Shown here: positions 60,615-64,000 of the stretch, in pieces
Layout of the letters: every line of letters begins with the position of its first letter
Numbering within the stretch: the first letter of the stretch is position 1
Source of the DNA: Neobacillus terrae
Lineage (GTDB): Bacteria; Bacillota; Bacilli; Bacillales; Cytobacillaceae
Direction of reading: 5' to 3'
Assembly (NCBI RefSeq): GCF_011393025.1
Contig: NZ_JAAOEO010000022.1
Coordinates: 1-64,000, forward strand
DNA length: 64,000 bases
Notes under the pieces: generated by a model
Database searches by the model: none
Told to the model about the DNA's origin: nothing
The model's input: the letters and a program-made list of their open reading frames with translations, nothing else
Position numbers and translations under genes: made by a program

Positions 60615-60869
60615 CTATTTTCTCTTTGTCATCTCTTCCCATTGTTCCATTTCCAGCCGTTTTGCTACTTCATATCGAATAATTAGCTCTTCTTCCTTAG
60701 CTTTATATGCTGTTTCGGGAATTTCCCCAAGTTCAAACATCATTTGAAGCTGAATAAGCTTCTTCTGAATGGTTGGAAGGTGATACAGCTCTTTATCCGC
60801 TTCTTCTTTAACCTTTTCTGCAATTTTTATTACAAGATTAATAGGTGCAGAAACGAGTTTATGCAGCAT
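60615..60869 (-). CDS. gvpG: Gas vesicle protein GvpG
   Basis: An 84-residue helical protein: MLHKLVSAPINLVIKIAEKV, then KLIQLQMMFELGEIPETAY followed by KAKEEELIIRYEVAKR. This is the GvpG pattern; it binds GvpF/L-type proteins in assembly models. The ATG overlaps the gvpF stop (TAATG), and GAGGATG precedes it. Confidence 0.95.
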   Translation of the reverse strand: MLHKLVSAPINLVIKIAEKVKEEADKELYHLPTIQKKLIQLQMMFELGEIPETAYKAKEEELIIRYEVAKRLEMEQWEEMTKRK

Positions 60870-61636
60870 TAAGCATCCTCTACTTTTAAGCGGATATTAA
60901 CAAAGTTATATGCCGCCCAAGGTCCGCTGTAGTTAAATTCAACTTTATCTTTCCATTTTTCATGCATTTCATTTATCGCTTTATCAAACTCCGCTTCTTT
61001 GTCCCGCTCCACTAAGAATGCGGCATTTAAGAGCATCTTCTCCCCTATGGGATCATTCACTTTTGAAGCTTCAGCTAATTCCTTTAAAGGATTAAAAACT
61101 TCCTGTTTAACATCTTCCTGTAAGGAGGTAATAATTTTTTGGGCAGCTCCTCCCAATTGAATTCTTTCATAGTAGCTTGCTGCCTCAGATTTACCCTGGA
61201 CCGCTTTTGCCATTTTCTCGATTTTCGAATCCTGGTTAACTTGTGATTCGAGCCACTCCTTTTTTCCAATCACCTTCAATCCAAGCTCAATCTTCCCTTT
61301 TATTTCTGGAAAGAGTTTTTGGAATTGGGGATATAAGTTTTCCAGCAGAACGCCAACATCCTCTTTTGAATGGAAGACATTCCCGAAGCTTACTGGAATG
61401 ACAGTTTGATTCTGCTTCATTACGAGAGAAACTGCGTTTTGATGCATCATTAAATTATCCTTATTGGGATGATAGATTTTCATTGGAACCTCAGCTGCAA
61501 CGAAGGCTGAGTCTTTATAGCAAATGGTAAAAAGCTCTCTATTTTCACCTTCCATTTTTATTTCACCAAATATCTCATCATGTTCGGTCTGGATTCCACA
61601 AAAGATATATATTCCTTTCGTCTCTTCTTGACTCAT
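60869..61636 (-). CDS. gvpF: Gas vesicle protein GvpF (GvpL/GvpF family)
   Basis: The 255-residue protein shows IYIFCGIQTEHDEIFGEIKM, VPVSFGNVFHSKEDVGVLLE, GLKVIGKKEWLESQV and the ending VEFNYSGPWAAYNFVNIRL. In cyanobacteria GvpF is found on the gas-facing side of the vesicle and interacts with GvpA. It is downstream of gvpN by 15 bp, with GGGGGAGG before the ATG. Confidence 0.96.
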   Translation of the reverse strand: MSQEETKGIYIFCGIQTEHDEIFGEIKMEGENRELFTICYKDSAFVAAEVPMKIYHPNKDNLMMHQNAVSLVMKQNQTVIPVSFGNVFHSKEDVGVLLENLYPQFQKLFPEIKGKIELGLKVIGKKEWLESQVNQDSKIEKMAKAVQGKSEAASYYERIQLGGAAQKIITSLQEDVKQEVFNPLKELAEASKVNDPIGEKMLLNAAFLVERDKEAEFDKAINEMHEKWKDKVEFNYSGPWAAYNFVNIRLKVEDA

Positions 61637-61651
61637 TGGTAATACCTCCCC

Positions 61652-62572
61652 CTACTTCTCTATAACCTTTAAGTTTTTACATGCTTTTATAATTATTTCT
61701 TCCGCTGTTTTCATCGGTTCATTAGATTCGATACAACGGCTCACCTGATGGCCTAATATATCGACACATAAACGCTGAAAACCAGGATCTGATCCGTCTA
61801 CAGTTATATTTCCTTCTGAAGCGATCCTAGCGATCATTAGTGAAGCCCTCAGGCTCGGCCCTTTATCCTCTTTGCATGCTTTTCGTATTTCAGCGATAAG
61901 CTTTGTGATGGCTTTTGCTTTACTGTTTTCAATATCAAATTTCTCTGAAACAATAGCAGCCTCACGATCAAAGTCTTTATGGTCAATAAATATGGTTATC
62001 AGCCTGTCCAGCAATGCATCTTGTGTTTGATAGACACCTGCATATTCATCCGGATTGCTGGTGAATATCACTGCAAATTCGGGATGAACACGAACAAACG
62101 GCTCTGTTAATTTTGTTCCGTACAGAGGCAGGATTCCTTCTTCTAAAATGGATAAAAAGATATTATTAGCAGACGGCTGAGAACGGGTAAACTCATCATA
62201 AACAAGGGTGTATCCATTCTTAACTGCCTCTAGTAACCGTCCATCTCTCCATGTCTCCGTCACGCTTTCGTCCCTTTTATAAACAGAACGAACATAGTTA
62301 TCTATTACTTTTTTACTCGTATAGCCGGTAAAATCACCAATCAAATCTTTATTGTTTAATTCATGGTTGCCATGAATGAGCATGACAGGTCTATTCCTCT
62401 TTTTGGCCAGAGCTAGTGCCAGGGAGGTTTTCCCGGTCCCAGACGGCCCAGTAAAATGAATTGGATAGCCAGCTTTCAAGTACTGCAATGAGCGGGAAAG
62501 TAAGTCTTCTGTCTTGGCGTCTTGTACCAATGCTCTTGTATTTCTGTTGATTTTTGTGTTTAAGACCGTCAC
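61652..62572 (-). CDS. gvpN: Gas vesicle AAA+ ATPase GvpN
   Basis: The 306-residue MoxR-type AAA+ protein has Walker A FTGPSGTGKTSLA (42-50), Walker B YTLVYDEFTR (121-130), sensor I VIFTSNPDEYAG and an arginine in QDALLDRLITI. GvpN is needed for efficient elongation or widening of vesicles. Translation starts at GTG (62572) behind AGGAGGG. Confidence 0.96.
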   Translation of the reverse strand: MTVLNTKINRNTRALVQDAKTEDLLSRSLQYLKAGYPIHFTGPSGTGKTSLALALAKKRNRPVMLIHGNHELNNKDLIGDFTGYTSKKVIDNYVRSVYKRDESVTETWRDGRLLEAVKNGYTLVYDEFTRSQPSANNIFLSILEEGILPLYGTKLTEPFVRVHPEFAVIFTSNPDEYAGVYQTQDALLDRLITIFIDHKDFDREAAIVSEKFDIENSKAKAITKLIAEIRKACKEDKGPSLRASLMIARIASEGNITVDGSDPGFQRLCVDILGHQVSRCIESNEPMKTAEEIIIKACKNLKVIEK

Positions 62573-62593
62573 TCTTTTTCCCTCCTGCTCCCA

Positions 62594-62860
62594 CTACACT
62601 TCTTGTTTAATTGAACTTCTATAACGAATATCCAGCCTTTTATAAGCTGTAACTTCCTTTTCTCCGTTTAGAAGAACCTCGTAGACGCCAAGCATTTCAT
62701 CCTTTGCGTATTTTTTCATGTATTCCTTTTCTTCAATGACCTCCACAGTAAGCTTCCAGCCACCGTTTTCACTTTCCACAACGGAAGTAATTTTATGGAC
62801 CGGTGCCACGTATTCATTGAAGAAATCAGTAACATTCCCAATGATCTTTTTTATTTCCAT
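62594..62860 (-). CDS. gvpR: Gas vesicle protein GvpR (GvpO family)
   Basis: The 88 residues match the GvpO family: GNVTDFFNEYVAPVHKITSV, ESENGGWKLTVEVIEEKEYM, LGVYEVLLNGEKEVTAYKRL and RYRSS near the end. In B. megaterium this gene between gvpB and gvpN is called gvpR. AGGAGGAC precedes the ATG. Its exact role is not known. Confidence 0.92.
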   Translation of the reverse strand: MEIKKIIGNVTDFFNEYVAPVHKITSVVESENGGWKLTVEVIEEKEYMKKYAKDEMLGVYEVLLNGEKEVTAYKRLDIRYRSSIKQEV

Positions 62861-62923
62861 TGTGTCCTCCTGCGTTTACATGGCAGGCCAGGGCTTTTGT
62901 ACCCCTGGCTGTGCCTAATTTTA

Positions 62924-63184
62924 CTAAATACTAAAGCGGCCCTGTCTTTCATTTGATGGAGAAGGAAGGCCGTTTTCTTCAACCTCATCCCGAAGCAGCC
63001 CAACGGCTTCAGCATAACGAAGCCATGTATCAACACTCGCAATAACTACCCTAGCTTCAACAGTTAAAATTTCAATTCCAACTACTGAGACTCTTACAAA
63101 TGCGTCAATGACAATCCCTTTATCTAAAATTCGGTCAATAACCTCAGCTAAACTGGAACTATCTGTACTCTTTTGAACAGCCAT
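62924..63184 (-). CDS. gvpB: Major gas vesicle structural protein GvpA/GvpB
   Basis: The 86-residue shell protein is almost invariant relative to known GvpA: STDSSSLAEVIDRILDKGIV, VRVSVVGIEILTVEARVVIASVDTW and LRYAEAVGLLRDEVE. It forms the ribbed wall by helix-strand-strand-helix subunits. Its place between gvpQ and gvpR corresponds to gvpB in B. megaterium. A further gvpA may lie beyond the right edge. AAAGGAG precedes the ATG. Confidence 0.97.
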   Translation of the reverse strand: MAVQKSTDSSSLAEVIDRILDKGIVIDAFVRVSVVGIEILTVEARVVIASVDTWLRYAEAVGLLRDEVEENGLPSPSNERQGRFSI

Positions 63185-63211
63185 TTTTACATTCTCCTTT
63201 CACTATTCCAA

Positions 63212-63661
63212 TTAAGAACCCATTGTCTTAATGTGATTTGAGGATTTAATTTTCTCTGCGCTTTTGATCTTAGTAGCGCCTTTAATATCCTTGGATGTTT
63301 TGATATTTTTAACGCCTTTCACTTTTTGCTCATTGTCGTCTTTAAATTTAGAAGAAATGTTTTTTTGAAGGTTCTCTCCTGCCTCAACTGCTTTCCCAAG
63401 CTTTTCACGGGCAGAGAGTAAGGCATCCTGAGTTTTTTCTTTTGCCTCACCTGCTTTATCCTGCAGTTTATCAGCAAATTCATCTCGGCCTTTTTCTAGT
63501 TTTTCAGTAAACTCATTTGCTTTTTCCTGAATATGACCTGTAATTTTCTCTTTTTCTTTTTCTACTACTATTTCTTTAGCTTTTTCTTTTATTGGTTCAG
63601 GGGTGTGGTCTATCAATTTCTTAGCAGCCTTACGAACCACTTTTTTTACACGTTTGCCCAA
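63212..63661 (-). CDS. gvpQ: Gas vesicle protein GvpQ
   Basis: The 149-residue protein is basic, with a long amphipathic helical region (about 20-105, EKANEFTEKLEKGRDEFADK and similar 11-residue LEA-like periodicity) and a C-terminus made of six hexads of the form x-[IV]-K-x-x-x (residues 113-148). It is known as an accessory protein in B. megaterium; function unclear. It starts at TTG (63661) behind a G-run of GGGGGGGACGGG. Confidence 0.86.
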   Translation of the reverse strand: MGKRVKKVVRKAAKKLIDHTPEPIKEKAKEIVVEKEKEKITGHIQEKANEFTEKLEKGRDEFADKLQDKAGEAKEKTQDALLSAREKLGKAVEAGENLQKNISSKFKDDNEQKVKGVKNIKTSKDIKGATKIKSAEKIKSSNHIKTMGS

Positions 63662-63691
63662 CCCGTCCCCCCCCTTTTAAAAGGAATGGAA

Positions 63692-64000
63692 TTACTTGGA
63701 TTCTGCCATAGCAGAGAGCATTTTTTCGATCCTGTCGAGACGGTCATTTAAGTTTTTGTTCTCTTCCTTGATCTCTTCATATTGATCGGATGAGTCATCT
63801 GCTTTCACATCGCTATTATTTTCTTTTTCAGAGGTTAGTGAATTTTCTTCCTCTGGGGTTTTATAGTTCGAAGCCAAATGTCTTAGACTATATTGAGCTT
63901 GTTCAATTAGAAGCTCCTGGGCTGTCTTTTTCAATTCATTGCCTGCATGCTTTATGAACTCTGTTTTACTAAAGTTTTTTAAGAGATTCTTGCTTGTTTC
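63692..64000 (-). CDS. gvpP: Gas vesicle accessory protein, probably GvpP (partial)
   Basis: The frame is open to the window edge, so the 5' end is missing; about 102 residues are visible, starting ETSKNLLKNFSKTEFIKHAG. The middle is acidic and polar (EENSLTSEKENNSDVKADDS), and the end is a coiled coil EEIKEENKNLNDRLDRIEKM. The name rests on its place in front of gvpQ. An internal TTG at 63934 is not a likely start since coding continues upstream. Confidence 0.68.
   Translation of the reverse strand, partial: ETSKNLLKNFSKTEFIKHAGNELKKTAQELLIEQAQYSLRHLASNYKTPEEENSLTSEKENNSDVKADDSSDQYEEIKEENKNLNDRLDRIEKMLSAMAESK

Overview
The window is chromosomal DNA of a low-GC, endospore-forming member of the Bacillaceae. 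The evidence is the cmpA-tex-sprT block, a complete RsbRST/RsbU/RsbVW/SigB/RsbX cassette in the Bacillus subtilis order, the alr-mazEF and acpS neighbourhood, AGGAGG-type ribosome binding sites with frequent TTG and GTG starts, and a gas-vesicle operon in the gene order known from Bacillus (Priestia) megaterium. The exact genus cannot be fixed from the sequence alone. I see no prophage, transposase, integron or CRISPR array.

Layout. 1-1.1 kb: six tRNA genes on the minus strand (Asn, Ser, Glu, Asp, Gln, Lys in transcription order); the Lys, Asp and Asn genes are preceded by about 130-143 bp units that each repeat the 5' end of that tRNA. 1.2-9.3 kb: sprT, the 37-codon gene cmpA, tex, and the sigma-B operon with an internal sigma-B promoter at the end of rsbU. 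9.6-14.4 kb: mazEF, alr, a YdcC-type lipoprotein, acpS and a divergent rhomboid protease. 14.8-24 kb: uvsE, the RNA helicase gene cshA, an esterase, murF-ddl, a pair of SMR transporters and one unrecognised protein, separated by intergenic repeats. 24-41 kb is mostly membrane proteins: MgtE, a RodA-type protein, a LapA-domain protein, a lipid kinase, a TM-helix channel, DedA, KimA, a glutamate symporter, a nucleoside transporter, a LysP-type permease, Ogt, a GNAT protein, a DUF2238-like pair and a DUF421 protein. 41.8-48 kb: a zinc alcohol dehydrogenase, a small YpzG-like protein, a TetR/DHA2 efflux operon with matching palindromes, a soluble chemotaxis-type protein, and a fluoride riboswitch controlling two fluoride channels. 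48-55 kb: a GH65 phosphorylase with an ABC sugar importer and a divergent AraC-type regulator. 55-57 kb: small proteins, a polysaccharide deacetylase and a degraded stretch. 57.2-64 kb: the gas vesicle operon gvpP-Q-B-R-N-F-G-L-S-K-J-T-U, running off the right edge.

How it fits together. The general stress response is the main thread. Besides the autoregulatory promoter of rsbV-rsbW-sigB-rsbX, I find sigma-B-like promoters in front of the TM-helix channel, the glutamate symporter (divergent from the potassium importer KimA) and the LapA-domain gene, which would link osmotic and envelope functions to SigB. Four families of intergenic repeats account for nearly all long gene-free stretches. The least explained structures are the tRNA 5'-end units, the hexad repeats of GvpQ, the large acidic repeat of GvpT, and the 20-22 bp array after dedA.
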